From Salinibacterium sp. PAMC 21357 (lineage in GTDB: Bacteria > Actinomycetota > Actinomycetes > Actinomycetales > Microbacteriaceae), in assembly GCF_000247645.1 (NCBI RefSeq), contig NZ_AHWA01000005.1, forward strand, positions 1 to 64,000: 64,000 nucleotides of DNA. The letters run 5' to 3'. The notes beneath the pieces were generated by a model. That model was not told the origin of the DNA and made no database searches. It was given only the letters and a program-made list of their open reading frames with translations. Positions 1-8,048 of this stretch are shown piece after piece. The number at the start of each line of letters is the position of its first letter. The first letter of the stretch is position 1. Made by a program: the position numbers and the translations under genes.

Positions 1-10
1 AATCAATAGT

Positions 11-129
11 GTTTCGGCGGCCATAGCGAGAGGGAAACGCCCGGTTACATTCCGAACCCGGAAGCTAAGACTCTCTGCGCCGATGGTACTGCAAGGGGGA
101 CCTTGTGGGAGAGTAGGACACCGCCGGAC
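11..129 (+). rRNA. rrf: 5S ribosomal RNA
   Basis: About 119 nt with the actinobacterial 5S pattern. The 5' terminal GTTTCGGCGG pairs with the 3' CCGCCGGAC, and the conserved core TTCCGAACCCGGAAGCTAAG and a late GGGAGAGTAGGAC segment are present. It is followed directly by a strong terminator, so this is the last gene of an rrn operon whose 16S and 23S lie upstream of the window. End positions are judged by eye to within a few bases. Confidence 0.95.
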
Positions 130-141
130 TTAAATTGTAAA

Positions 142-169
142 ATAGCCACACCCTTCGGGGTGTGGCTAT
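142..169 (+). terminator. rrn operon terminator
   Basis: A perfect 12-bp stem (ATAGCCACACCC / GGGTGTGGCTAT) closed by a UUCG tetraloop and followed by a short T-containing stretch, 12 nt after the 5S end. Confidence 0.93.
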
Positions 170-224
170 CTTGCGTTAACCACCCACCCCACACGCCTCA
201 CCATACGTGGCCTGCAACACAGCG

Positions 225-890
225 TTAGGCGCCGGGCTCCGCGTCGATCCACTCAGTGCCGGCAGGCTCGAGCCTGCCGGAGCCAGCCGTGATACCCGCG
301 ACAAGCGCGGTCAACTCTGGCCTGCACGCAGGCTCCCCAGCAAGTGTCATGACTGCTGATGTTCCGTACTCCGTGCCCACAACCAAGACTCCGTTGTGGC
401 GTAGTTCTGCCTCAACGCGCCCAGCATCGGCGTGAGGGAGGGAGAGGCGGTAAAGCTCGCGCCGTTGTCGGCTCACGAGTCGGTGACTTGCTGTTACGTG
501 TTCGATAGCCTTCGTCGCCGCGTGGGAATAGGCGCGGATGAGACCGCCAGTGCCTAATAGTGTGCCCCCGAAATACCGTGACACGACAGCGACGCAGTCA
601 ATGAGGTCTCGCCCGCCGAGGGCATCAAGGATCGGCCGGCCGCCGGTGCCTGACGGCTCACCATCATCATTGGAACGGCGCACCTGATCTGGCGCTGAGC
701 CAGATCCGAGAACGAAAGCTGAACAGTGGTGACGGGCATTCCAGTGCGTTTTGCGGGCAACTTCAATGACCTCACGCGCAGCGTGTTCGGAATCCACCCG
801 CACTAACCGGCAAATGAAGCGCGAACGCTTCACCTCGATCTCGGTCTCGGCCCACGAACCGACGCCGCCCCGCACTGTGAATTCGAGCAT
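225..890 (-). CDS. YigZ/IMPACT family protein
   Basis: 221 aa, typical length for the YigZ/IMPACT family (UPF0029 N-terminal and DUF1949 C-terminal domains). The family signature is visible: RSRFICRL near residue 23, HHCSAFVLG, the DDGEPSGTGGRPIL block near residue 75, and SRYFGGTLLGTGGLIRAYS. Members are ribosome- or stress-linked in eukaryotes (IMPACT), but the bacterial role is not settled. The gene is divergent from the small membrane protein starting at 921, with only 30 nt between. No convincing Shine-Dalgarno precedes the ATG at 890; a slightly internal start is possible. Confidence 0.9.
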   Translation of the reverse strand: MLEFTVRGGVGSWAETEIEVKRSRFICRLVRVDSEHAAREVIEVARKTHWNARHHCSAFVLGSGSAPDQVRRSNDDGEPSGTGGRPILDALGGRDLIDCVAVVSRYFGGTLLGTGGLIRAYSHAATKAIEHVTASHRLVSRQRRELYRLSLPHADAGRVEAELRHNGVLVVGTEYGTSAVMTLAGEPACRPELTALVAGITAGSGRLEPAGTEWIDAEPGA

Positions 891-920
891 CCACCCATTG
901 TCTCGTAGGCTGAAAGCACT

Positions 921-1136
921 ATGGAGCTGTTTGCCGCAATCGTCCTCTTTCTCAGTGCGCTCTTCAATGTCATTGCTTGGCCACGGTTCTTCGCCAGAGT
1001 CAGCTCAGACCCACGAGCGCGCGACGCAGCAGGCGCCACGACAGCGTTCTATCGCGTGCATGCCGTGTTGCTGGCGGTGGCGTTAGTGCTTGCGGCCGCT
1101 GCTGTGATCGCAGGGCTACTTCTCGTTATCGTCTAG
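921..1136 (+). CDS. SCO4848-like small membrane protein
   Basis: 71 aa with two hydrophobic segments (about residues 3-20 and 47-70) separated by the polar linker RFFARVSSDPRARDAAG. It resembles the small actinobacterial membrane family typified by SCO4848, whose function is unknown. A -10-like TAGGCT lies at 906-911, nine bases before the ATG, so the mRNA may be leaderless or nearly so. The last four bases overlap the convergent DUF488 gene. Confidence 0.7.
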   Translation: MELFAAIVLFLSALFNVIAWPRFFARVSSDPRARDAAGATTAFYRVHAVLLAVALVLAAAAVIAGLLLVIV

Positions 1137-1489
1137 GCGCTGCGCTCCCTGAGGTAGCTGGTGAGAACCACTGCATGGTTGATGGCGGGGTCTTTCGCGC
1201 CGTAGAGAAGCGTGACGTGCCGGTGAGACTTGAGCCCTGCAAGGATCTCCGGGAGCAACTCGTTTTCGTCGAGTTCAGCATGGTAGCGGGCCGCGAACTC
1301 ATCGAAAGAGGACGGATCATGGTTCCACCATTTGCGCAGTTCGGAGCTGGGCGCGAGGTCTTTGCACCAGTCATCGAGTGCGGCGTCTTCCTTGCTGACA
1401 CCGCGCGGCCACAGCCGGTCAACCAGAACACGGTACGTTTTGGCGACGCGTGGGGGCTCGTAAATTCGGCTACTGATGAACGTCGTCAT
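1133..1489 (-). CDS. DUF488 family protein
   Basis: 118 aa, the usual length for DUF488. Family hallmarks are the N-terminal RVLVDRLWPRGVSKEDAALD block, the WCKDLAPSSELRKWW segment and the C-terminal LLYGAKD. The biochemical role of DUF488 proteins is not known. The gene is convergent with the small membrane gene and overlaps it by 4 nt. Confidence 0.9.
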   Translation of the reverse strand: MTTFISSRIYEPPRVAKTYRVLVDRLWPRGVSKEDAALDDWCKDLAPSSELRKWWNHDPSSFDEFAARYHAELDENELLPEILAGLKSHRHVTLLYGAKDPAINHAVVLTSYLRERSA

Positions 1490-1558
1490 TTGTTGGCACG
1501 CCCCACTTTCCGCCGGATTGCAATGCAGCTGTCAGCATTGTCGCCCAGTATAGGGAGT

Positions 1559-2464
1559 ATGAGTTTTACGCTGCCGCCGCTCCGGCATCCGCGTCGCATG
1601 ATTGGCGACCGCACCTTCGACTTTTCACGCCAGGTCGCGGTGATGGCTATCGTGAATCGTACTCCGGATTCCTTTTACGATGAGGGTGCGAACTTTGCGC
1701 TTGAGGATGCTGTGGCTGCCGCACTGCGGGCCGTGAAGCAAGGAGCGGACTGGGTCGATATCGGGGGCGTTCCATTTGCCCCGGGAGAGCCACTGAGCGT
1801 TGCGGAAGAGACAGCACGCGTAGTGCCGGTAGTTGAAGCGTTGCGGGCAGACTCCGATGTGGTCATCTCAGTCGACACTTTTCACGCCGAAGTTGCGCGA
1901 CGGAGCATCGAGGCCGGTGCGACCGTAATCAACGATACGACCGGCCTGAGCGACCCCGACCTTGCGGGAGTGGTGGCGCAGAGTGCTGCATCGCTCGTCA
2001 TAGTGCATTCGCGTGCCCAACCACGAACCCCGTTTGCGCGCCCGCACTATGACGACGTCGCCGCAGAAGTGCGCGACTTTCTTGCTGCCAGAGTCGAGAC
2101 CGCACGTTCGGCGGGCATCCCTGACGATCGGTTGTTTGTCGACCCTGGCCATGACCTCAACAAAAACACTCTTCACAGCTTGGAACTCATCCGCAACCTC
2201 GATGTCATTACCGCCCTGGGGCTCCCGACTCTTGTTGCGCTTTCTAACAAGGACTTCATCGGCGAAGTGCTTGACGTGCCCAAATCGCGTCGTCTGGAAG
2301 GCTCGCTTGCATCCGCGGTTGCCTGCGTGCTGAATGGCGCACGCGTTGTGCGGGTACATGAGGTCGCAGAAAGTGTCGCGGCGATCCGCATGGCCGAAGC
2401 AATCCTGGGGCTCCGCGAGCCTGCGCTGCTGAAGCACAATATGTCTGACGCAAACGAAAGGTAG
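1559..2464 (+). CDS. folP2: Dihydropteroate synthase-like protein, FolP2 type
   Basis: 301 aa from the ATG at 1559; the upstream part of the open frame (977-1558) is antisense to DUF488 and not coding. The TIM-barrel pterin-binding fold is shown by MAIVNRTPDSFYDEG (loop 1), SVDTFHAEVARRSIEAGA, VINDTTGL and the C-terminal RVHEV. It belongs to the FolP2 branch, not FolP1: the pterin-site DPG is followed by HDLNKNTLHSLEL, and the usual SRK loop reads LSNKDFIGE. Mycobacterial FolP2 was reported to lack dihydropteroate synthase activity, so the reaction here is uncertain. The RibD_C reductase starts 6 nt downstream, implying one operon. Confidence 0.82.
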   Translation: MSFTLPPLRHPRRMIGDRTFDFSRQVAVMAIVNRTPDSFYDEGANFALEDAVAAALRAVKQGADWVDIGGVPFAPGEPLSVAEETARVVPVVEALRADSDVVISVDTFHAEVARRSIEAGATVINDTTGLSDPDLAGVVAQSAASLVIVHSRAQPRTPFARPHYDDVAAEVRDFLAARVETARSAGIPDDRLFVDPGHDLNKNTLHSLELIRNLDVITALGLPTLVALSNKDFIGEVLDVPKSRRLEGSLASAVACVLNGARVVRVHEVAESVAAIRMAEAILGLREPALLKHNMSDANER

Positions 2465-2470
2465 GTTGCG

Positions 2471-3221
2471 ATGGCCACGGCATCTGAAATCCGAACGCTC
2501 GCTGCAGGGGCAAAGCTCAGTGATGAACAACTGCTCGCCAGTTACGCAATCGCTGATCGCTCCGTGCCGTGGCTTCGCGCCAATTTCGTCTCGAGCATCG
2601 ATGGGGCCGCAACTCACGAAGGAACATCGGGAGGGCTCGGTACTGATTCTGACGGTCGCGTGTTTGCTCTCCTGCGCAGGCTCGCCGATGTGATTGTCGT
2701 CGGTGCCGGAACAGTGCGGCAGGAAGGCTACCGAAACCTCGCTATTGATGATGAGGGAGTGGCCTGGCGAACAGCGAACGGATTGTCGGAACAACCGCCG
2801 TTCGCTATTGTGAGCGCCTCGTTGAGGCTCGAACCGAGTGACCTTGCCGGCTATGCCACTCGACCGTTTGTCGTCACCACCGAGAGGGCATCGCCGCAGG
2901 CCCGCGCTCGACTGGAAGATGTTGCCGAAGTAATCGTTGCGGGAGATTCGAATGTCGATACCGTTGAGCTAAAGCATGCGCTTGCGGAGCGCGGCTACCC
3001 TCAGCTGCACAGCGAAGGCGGGCCAACACTGTTCGCCACAATGATCGCGCAAGGCGTCGTCGACGAACTCTGCCTCACCATTAGCCCACGGCTGGAAGGG
3101 GGGCTCGGCTCGTCGAATCGTTGATGCTGCGGAAGCGACACCACAAGATATGGCCTTAGCCCACGCGCTGGGCGGGGACGACGGGACGCTTCTGTTGCGC
3201 TACGTGCGGGCTTCGCGGTAG
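2471..3221 (+). pseudogene. RibD C-terminal-type pyrimidine/pterin reductase, frameshifted
   Basis: The frame from ATG 2471 stops at 3124 (217 aa) but the family homology does not end there. The RibD_C/DHFR-like fold is clear: ANFVSSIDGAAT, DVIVVGAGTVRQEGY, and HSEGGPTLFATMIAQGVVDEL. Just after SPRLEGG a run of six G (3098-3103) shifts the frame; reading on with five G gives SARRIVDAAEATPQD and then LLLRYVRASR with a stop at 3219-3221. The 751-nt span is one base too long for a 249-residue protein. So this is a one-base insertion, either a sequencing error or a real inactivation. It probably reduces a pyrimidine or pterin intermediate and is coupled to the FolP2-type gene. Confidence 0.85.
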
Positions 3222-3250
3222 CGATTGCGTATGTTGGCGGAGTGAGCTAG

Positions 3251-3266
3251 CGCTCGAACGCGAGCG
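3251..3266. terminator. Hairpin between convergent genes
   Basis: A stem CGCTCG-AACG-CGAGCG sits in the 50-nt gap between the reductase gene and the convergent sdaA. A wider GCTAG / CTAGC pairing flanks it. No strong T run is present, so this is a modest terminator candidate for either strand. Confidence 0.5.
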
Positions 3267-3271
3267 GCTTG

Positions 3272-4726
3272 CTAGCACTCCACGACGTTGACCGCGAGGC
3301 CGCCCATCGACGTTTCCTTGTAGCGCGAACTCATGTCTTTGCCGGTCTCAGCCATCGTGATGATGACCTCGTCGAGAGAAACCCGGTGCGTTCCGTCGCC
3401 CCAGAGAGCCATCTTCGCCGCGTTGATCGCCTTGGCGGCAGCAATAGCGTTTCGTTCGATACAGGGAATTTGCACCAGACCACCAATGGGGTCGCATGTG
3501 AGCCCAAGGTTGTGTTCCATCGCAATTTCGGCGGCGTTCTCAACCTGCTCGGGCGTTCCTCCCAAGATTTCAGCCAAGCCGGCAGCCGCCATCGACGACG
3601 CTGAGCCGACCTCACCCTGGCACCCGACCTCAGCCCCAGAAATGGACGCCATGCGCTTGTAGAGCACGCCCACGGCTGCGCTGGCCAGCAAGAAACGCAC
3701 TGTGGCGTCGTCCTTCGTGGCCTGGTCGGCGTCCCTCATGCCCGGAGCGTAGTGCGTGGCGTAAAACAACACCGCCGGGATGATGCCGGCAGCACCGTTG
3801 GTGGGAGCCGTAACGACCCGACCGCCGGAAGCATTCTCTTCGTTGACGGCGAGAGCGACCAAGTTCACCCACTCTTGCCAAAACGCAGGATCGCGGTCGA
3901 CGTCTTCTTTGCGCAGCCGCGCGTGCCAATCGGGAGCGCGACGACGCACGTTGAGGTTTCCCGGGAGGTTGCCGGTGCGCTCAAGGCTGTTGTTTTTGCA
4001 CTCGTCCATGACATCGCGGATGTGCAGGAGTCCTGCAGTGACCTCCGCCTCGCTTCGGCGTGCGAGCTCGTTGCGCAACATCACGCCGCTAAAGCTGAGA
4101 CCCTCTGCGCGGCAGTGGGCAAGCAACTGAGCAGCAGTACGAAAGGGGAGCGGATCCGCGACCGTGGGGGCCCCGGTCGACGAGCTACCGTCTCGGTTAT
4201 CTCCCTCGCGGTAGATAAATCCGCCGCCGATCGAGAAATACGTTGCTTCGAGAACGGGGGCGCCGTCTGCATCGAAGGCGGCAAACCGCATACCATTCGG
4301 ATGCCCATCGAGCACCGTGAGCGGGTGCAAAGCAATCGCAGACTCAGTGAACGCAATCTCGCGGCCACCGGCAAGCTGCAGCATCCCGGAGCTTTCAATA
4401 CGCTCTAGAATGATTTCCATTTCGGCCGGCAGTACCTGATCGGGAAGCTTGCCCTCTAACCCGATGAGAACGGCGCTCATGGTGCCGTGGCCGGCGCCTG
4501 TCGCAGCAAGAGACCCGTACAGCCGCACACTCAGCGATGCAACAGAATCGAGCATCCCGTGATCAGCAAGATCGGCGGCAAATGATGCGGCCGCGCGCAT
4601 TGGGCCGACCGTGTGCGAACTGGAAGGGCCAATGCCGACCGTGAACAAGTCAAAACTGCTGAGGGGGACCTCCTCGAGCGAGGGGGTAGGCACTTCAGTT
4701 CGGGGCGTCAGATTGCGAATTGGCAC
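3272..4726 (-). CDS. sdaA: L-serine ammonia-lyase (iron-sulfur, single chain)
   Basis: 484 aa, matching single-chain bacterial L-serine dehydratases that convert L-serine to pyruvate and ammonia. The N-terminal beta domain begins [20 protein letters not shown]; the alpha domain carries the cysteines expected to hold the [4Fe-4S] cluster in [17 protein letters not shown] and QIPCIERN. The start is GTG at 4726, preceded by GGAG at 5-nt spacing. A tandem glycine riboswitch lies in the 5' leader, so expression is likely set by glycine, the one-carbon partner of serine. The gene stands alone as a transcription unit. Confidence 0.95.
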   Translation of the reverse strand: MPIRNLTPRTEVPTPSLEEVPLSSFDLFTVGIGPSSSHTVGPMRAAASFAADLADHGMLDSVASLSVRLYGSLAATGAGHGTMSAVLIGLEGKLPDQVLPAEMEIILERIESSGMLQLAGGREIAFTESAIALHPLTVLDGHPNGMRFAAFDADGAPVLEATYFSIGGGFIYREGDNRDGSSSTGAPTVADPLPFRTAAQLLAHCRAEGLSFSGVMLRNELARRSEAEVTAGLLHIRDVMDECKNNSLERTGNLPGNLNVRRRAPDWHARLRKEDVDRDPAFWQEWVNLVALAVNEENASGGRVVTAPTNGAAGIIPAVLFYATHYAPGMRDADQATKDDATVRFLLASAAVGVLYKRMASISGAEVGCQGEVGSASSMAAAGLAEILGGTPEQVENAAEIAMEHNLGLTCDPIGGLVQIPCIERNAIAAAKAINAAKMALWGDGTHRVSLDEVIITMAETGKDMSSRYKETSMGGLAVNVVEC

Positions 4727-4767
4727 GGTGACTCCATTTCTTCACCACACATCTTCGTGCGGGCGTC

Positions 4768-4960
4768 GTTGAGTCCTCTCCGCTCTGTATCGAGCCTGAG
4801 AGTTTCCGCACGCTTGTGGCGTTGCGTTGCCCCGTCGGCGAGCCGGACAGGGCCGACTACTTTTCAGAGTTGCCTATCCACTGCGGTACTGGGGCCTGAG
4901 AGATTCCCGGAGAGGGTTTGCTCCTACGGCGCCAACCATCGATCGGAAGGACTCTCCCGC
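4768..4960 (-). promoter_or_regulatory. Tandem glycine riboswitch (gcvT motif) upstream of sdaA
   Basis: On the minus strand two consecutive aptamer-like units are visible. The first contains GGGAGAGTCC, GCGCCGTAGGAGCAAACC and ATCTCTCAGGC; the second contains CGCCGACGGGGCAACGC and GAAACTCTCAGGC, then GAGAGGACTC closing. CGCCGnngGnGCAA and CTCTCAGGC are the conserved cores of the glycine riboswitch. The end of the second unit is about 40 nt from the sdaA GTG. The rest of this 305-nt gap (4961-5032) shows nothing clear. Confidence 0.9.
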
Positions 4961-5032
4961 AGCGGAATGACGGCTGTTCATTTGTGCCCTCAGCATACAC
5001 TTTCGGCCGCGAACGGTGCCGAACAGCGGGGG

Positions 5033-5887
5033 CTAATCCTCAGGATCGGTGGGGTCAATTGGTTCGTGGTGGTCGGCGTTCGTGACCCCGCGGCGCCAGT
5101 AGCCCTCAGCAGTTACTTGTTGCTTCGACAAGCCAAGTTCGCGGCGCAGGTAGCGGCGCAGGGGAGCCAGAGTGCTCGCTTCGCCGGCAAGGAAGATGAA
5201 GGTCGATTCGCCGATCTCACCAAGGGCACGCAGGGCAGCATCCAATTGACCGAGGCCGTCGCGGCGGTAGAACCATTCGGCCGACATGCGCGCCTTCTGT
5301 GCAGCGCTGAAATAGCTTTCTACGCTCTCGTCGGCGACGTCGAATAGGGCGGTGATGTGCACCGAAGTGGGGAGCATATTGATCCATCGTGAGCTGGCCG
5401 GAAGTGCTGTTTCGTCGGCAACCAGGATGACATGTGTTGCTCCGCTGGGAAGCAGTTTCGACCCGCGCGGGCCCGCTACCACCAGCGAATCACCGACTGT
5501 GGCGTGGCCGGCCCACGCCGAGGCGGGGCCCTCGTCGCCGTGCACGACGAAATCAATGTCGAGTTCGTACTGACCGCCAGCGCTGCGGAAACCGAGAGGC
5601 GTGTAATCGCGAGAGATTACAGCACCGCCTTTGGGCTTAGTCATGCCAGCCTCCGTCAGAGCGGGGGCGGCGATTTCGCCGGTGGCAGGGTCGGGAAAGA
5701 ACAGCTTGACGTGGTCGGTGGGGCCGCTGCTGATGAAACCTTCGAGCTCGCTACCGCTAAGCGTGATGCGAGCGATGTGTGGCGTTGGACGGCTCACTGC
5801 GCTGACCGTGACGTTGCGGATCGCGAGCGGATGTCTAGTTGAATCGCGTTCAATGGTCATAGGGGATTGGCGCGAACGCCAGCTCAT
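5033..5887 (-). CDS. Siderophore-interacting protein (FAD ferric-siderophore reductase)
   Basis: 284 aa, ViuB/YqjH family, cytoplasmic NAD(P)H-dependent flavin reductases that release iron from siderophores. The FAD-binding domain has the SRDYTPL motif (near residue 93; the usual RxYT) and DIDFVVHGDEGPASAWA; the C-terminal SIP domain starts near VILVADETALPA and ends with EGYWRRGVTN. Start ATG 5887 is taken, although ATG 5860 (MTIERD) is also possible; neither has a good ribosome site. A DtxR/IdeR-like box lies 8 nt upstream, implying repression by iron. Confidence 0.93.
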   Translation of the reverse strand: MSWRSRQSPMTIERDSTRHPLAIRNVTVSAVSRPTPHIARITLSGSELEGFISSGPTDHVKLFFPDPATGEIAAPALTEAGMTKPKGGAVISRDYTPLGFRSAGGQYELDIDFVVHGDEGPASAWAGHATVGDSLVVAGPRGSKLLPSGATHVILVADETALPASSRWINMLPTSVHITALFDVADESVESYFSAAQKARMSAEWFYRRDGLGQLDAALRALGEIGESTFIFLAGEASTLAPLRRYLRRELGLSKQQVTAEGYWRRGVTNADHHEPIDPTDPED

Positions 5888-5894
5888 TTCACTA

Positions 5895-5913
5895 AGAAGT
5901 TAGGGTTACCTAA
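5895..5913 (-). promoter_or_regulatory. DtxR/IdeR-like iron box
   Basis: The minus-strand 19-mer TTAGGTAACCCTAACTTCT matches about 14 of 19 positions of the DtxR/IdeR consensus TTAGGTTAGSCTAACCTAA. It contains a TTAGG-N4-CCTAA palindrome and sits just before the siderophore-interacting protein start. Confidence 0.75.
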
Positions 5914-5994
5914 CAACCCTAGCTGGTGTGGGCCGAGAGGGCTAGGACGAGTGCTGAGCGTTCGGTGTCGGATTGCTCCGGATTCGACTCGGCG

Positions 5995-7314
5995 CTAGGC
6001 GCTTGCGGGGGAGAGGCTCGTAGTCACGGAGATTTCTCCCTCAAGCGTGCGATGCACCGGGCACTTATCCGCGATGACCAGCAGAGAGTCACGTTGTTCG
6101 TTGGAAAGCTCGCCAGAGAAAGTGAGCTCACGGCTGATGTGCTCTACCATTCCCTCAGTCGACGTGCAGTGATCGCACTCTGCAGCATCAATTCGTTCTC
6201 GCGTCAGACGCACGCTCACGCCCGTCAACGGCATCTTCTTGCGATCGGCATACATGCGAATCGTGATTGAGGTGCAACTGCCGAGACCCGCAAGAATGAA
6301 GTCGTAAGGACCAGGGCCGTGGTTCTCGCTGAGCGGCGCAGGCTCGTCGGAGACGAACTCGTGCCCAGAGGCAAACACCCGCTGTTCATAACGCGCCGGG
6401 CCACTTTCGCTGACGATCACGGAGCTTCCGTCTTGTGTCACGGAGACATTCGGATTTGCAGTTGAGGGTTCATTCTTGGGAGGCTCCGAAGCTGACGTCG
6501 ACGTCGTAGCCGTAGCCGAGACCGGAGCCGACTCCTTCGGGGAGGTGCTGCTGTCGAACGCATAGCGCGCAGCCCACGCCGCGATGATACTGGCGGCAAA
6601 GGCCGCGTCATCGCGCTTGCTGAGGAGATGATCCGCGCCGTCGAGAGCTACGAAGGACTTGGGGTGCCGTGCGGCCTCGAAAATCTCGCGCGCATTATCG
6701 ATCCCGACCGTTTGGTCGATGGGGGAATGAACGACGAGGAGTGCGGCATCCAAATCACGCAATCGAGCGAACTGGGGTTGGGCCCCGATGTCGTCAAGAA
6801 GCTGCTTGCGAATGCGGAATTCGCGCCCACCGAGCTGAACTGTCGCCTCGCCCGCACTTTCAATCTCGTCATTAGCGCCCGCAAACAAGTTGGTGATGTG
6901 CGAGGGATCGCTGGGGCTTCCGATAGTGACCAGCGCTTTAGCCGAGGGGACTCGGTGCGCGGCAGCCAGCACAGCAGCCCCGCCCAATGAGTGCCCGATC
7001 ATTAATGTCGGTGCGCGGTAGTTGTCGCGCAAGTACTCCGTCGCGGCCACAACGTCGTCGATATTCGAGCTGAAGTTCGTGTTCGCGAAATCTCCGTCTG
7101 ATCCTCCGAGCCCAGTGAAATCGAAGCGCAAGACGGCGATGCCGTAATCAACAAGAGCTTTGGAAATGCGCGATGCCGCGAACGAATCCTTCGAACACGT
7201 AAAACAGTGGGCAAAGAGAGCAAACGCAGCGGGAGTGCCTTCAGGCAGTTCGAGTCGAGCCGCAAGCATGTTGTTGTCTGATCCAGGAAACTCGATCTTC
7301 ATTGTTGCTACCAC
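5995..7314 (-). CDS. Fused alpha/beta hydrolase - OsmC protein
   Basis: 439 aa with two domains. Residues 1-250 are an alpha/beta hydrolase with nucleophile motif GHSLGG (Ser about 109), a following acid in VVHSPIDQTV and a late DGADHLLS histidine. Residues 255-300 are a Ser/Thr/Ala/Pro-rich linker. Residues 300-439 are an OsmC/Ohr-like domain with its two cysteines in GLGSCTSITIR and DKCPVHRTLEG, which in the family reduce organic peroxides. Such fusions occur across actinobacteria and proteobacteria; the joint substrate is unknown. The start may be ATG 7314 or the second ATG at 7302 (MKIEFPG). Confidence 0.92.
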   Translation of the reverse strand: MVATMKIEFPGSDNNMLAARLELPEGTPAAFALFAHCFTCSKDSFAASRISKALVDYGIAVLRFDFTGLGGSDGDFANTNFSSNIDDVVAATEYLRDNYRAPTLMIGHSLGGAAVLAAAHRVPSAKALVTIGSPSDPSHITNLFAGANDEIESAGEATVQLGGREFRIRKQLLDDIGAQPQFARLRDLDAALLVVHSPIDQTVGIDNAREIFEAARHPKSFVALDGADHLLSKRDDAAFAASIIAAWAARYAFDSSTSPKESAPVSATATTSTSASEPPKNEPSTANPNVSVTQDGSSVIVSESGPARYEQRVFASGHEFVSDEPAPLSENHGPGPYDFILAGLGSCTSITIRMYADRKKMPLTGVSVRLTRERIDAAECDHCTSTEGMVEHISRELTFSGELSNEQRDSLLVIADKCPVHRTLEGEISVTTSLSPASA

Positions 7315-7399
7315 CTTGTGTTCGAAGCACGTCCAGCGTTTCTCATCCAGCTACTGGATGCAACACCCACAGCGGCACGAATTGTTCCCTTAACGAGCA

Positions 7400-7439
7400 G
7401 AGCGGCCGAACAGAAACCTCAGTCTCTGTACGGCCGCTC
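7400..7439 (-). terminator. Terminator after the septum-formation-type lipoprotein gene
   Basis: Inverted repeat GAGCGGCCG (7400-7408) / CGGCCGCTC (7431-7439), with an inner ACAGA / TCTGT pairing. It lies 12 nt past the stop of the minus-strand lipoprotein gene. Confidence 0.7.
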
Positions 7440-7451
7440 AGTGAAAAAGCT

Positions 7452-7952
7452 CTACAGCGCTGCTCCAGCAAGCGAGCCGGTGATCGACTCCCCGCCATCG
7501 TGGTAAACGATGCAGAGGATTTCGCGGTCGCCATCAGCCCAGCTGGACTCGGTGGGGAAGTACCAAGAGAAGTTGTAGATCGAGTCGTCCCAGCTGATGC
7601 CTACGAATGACTCAAACGCGGTATAGCAATCGGCCTCTGCTTGTTCTCCGATGGCAGCATCGCCGGGGAAGTCACCATCTGGAACCATCGAAGCGGCGTA
7701 AATTTCACCCTGATGAGGCTCGGCACAATCGATAGTCTTCGTGTCTTCGACCTCGCCCTCTTCGGGAGCTGCCGCTTCGCAGTCACCCACTTCGAGGCTG
7801 AAGATATCTTGAGTGGTGCCGGGGCTGTCGTCGACGGCATCTGAAATTCCGTTGGTCACCTCACTGATGATGCTGCAACCGCTGAGCGCAACAGCTGCTG
7901 CAGCTACCGTGGCAATGGCAAGGGTCCGGCGCCAGAAGTTCTCTGTCGTCAT
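7452..7952 (-). CDS. Secreted lipoprotein, septum-formation (Septum_form) type
   Basis: 166 aa. The N terminus is a lipoprotein signal: basic start, hydrophobic stretch about residues 10-23 and lipobox LSGC with the lipidated Cys at about 26. The mature part has paired cysteines in VGDCEAAAPEEGEV, IDCAEPHQGEIYA, ADCYTAFESFVG and REILCIVYHDGG, the layout of the actinobacterial septum-formation domain. The CxxPHxxE-type segment is the strongest match. Its function at the cell surface is not known. Confidence 0.82.
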   Translation of the reverse strand: MTTENFWRRTLAIATVAAAAVALSGCSIISEVTNGISDAVDDSPGTTQDIFSLEVGDCEAAAPEEGEVEDTKTIDCAEPHQGEIYAASMVPDGDFPGDAAIGEQAEADCYTAFESFVGISWDDSIYNFSWYFPTESSWADGDREILCIVYHDGGESITGSLAGAAL

Positions 7953-8048
7953 AAGTCTGGGTCTCTTTCGTGGGAACGGAATCTCGCTTATTACCCGTCA
8001 AGTCTAGTGAACTCAGCGTATTCACAGGTAACCCAACCGGGTGAAACC

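Noticed and set aside
977-1558. N-terminal extension (194 codons) of the FolP2-type frame
   Set aside because: It runs antisense to the DUF488 gene and over the small membrane gene; family homology starts at ATG 1559.
1868-2794. 308-aa minus-strand frame
   Set aside because: Fully antisense to the FolP2-type and reductase genes; no recognisable domain and odd composition rich in His, Cys and Arg.
4613-5347. 244-aa plus-strand frame over the sdaA leader
   Set aside because: It lies across the glycine riboswitch and antisense to the siderophore-interacting protein; no family match.
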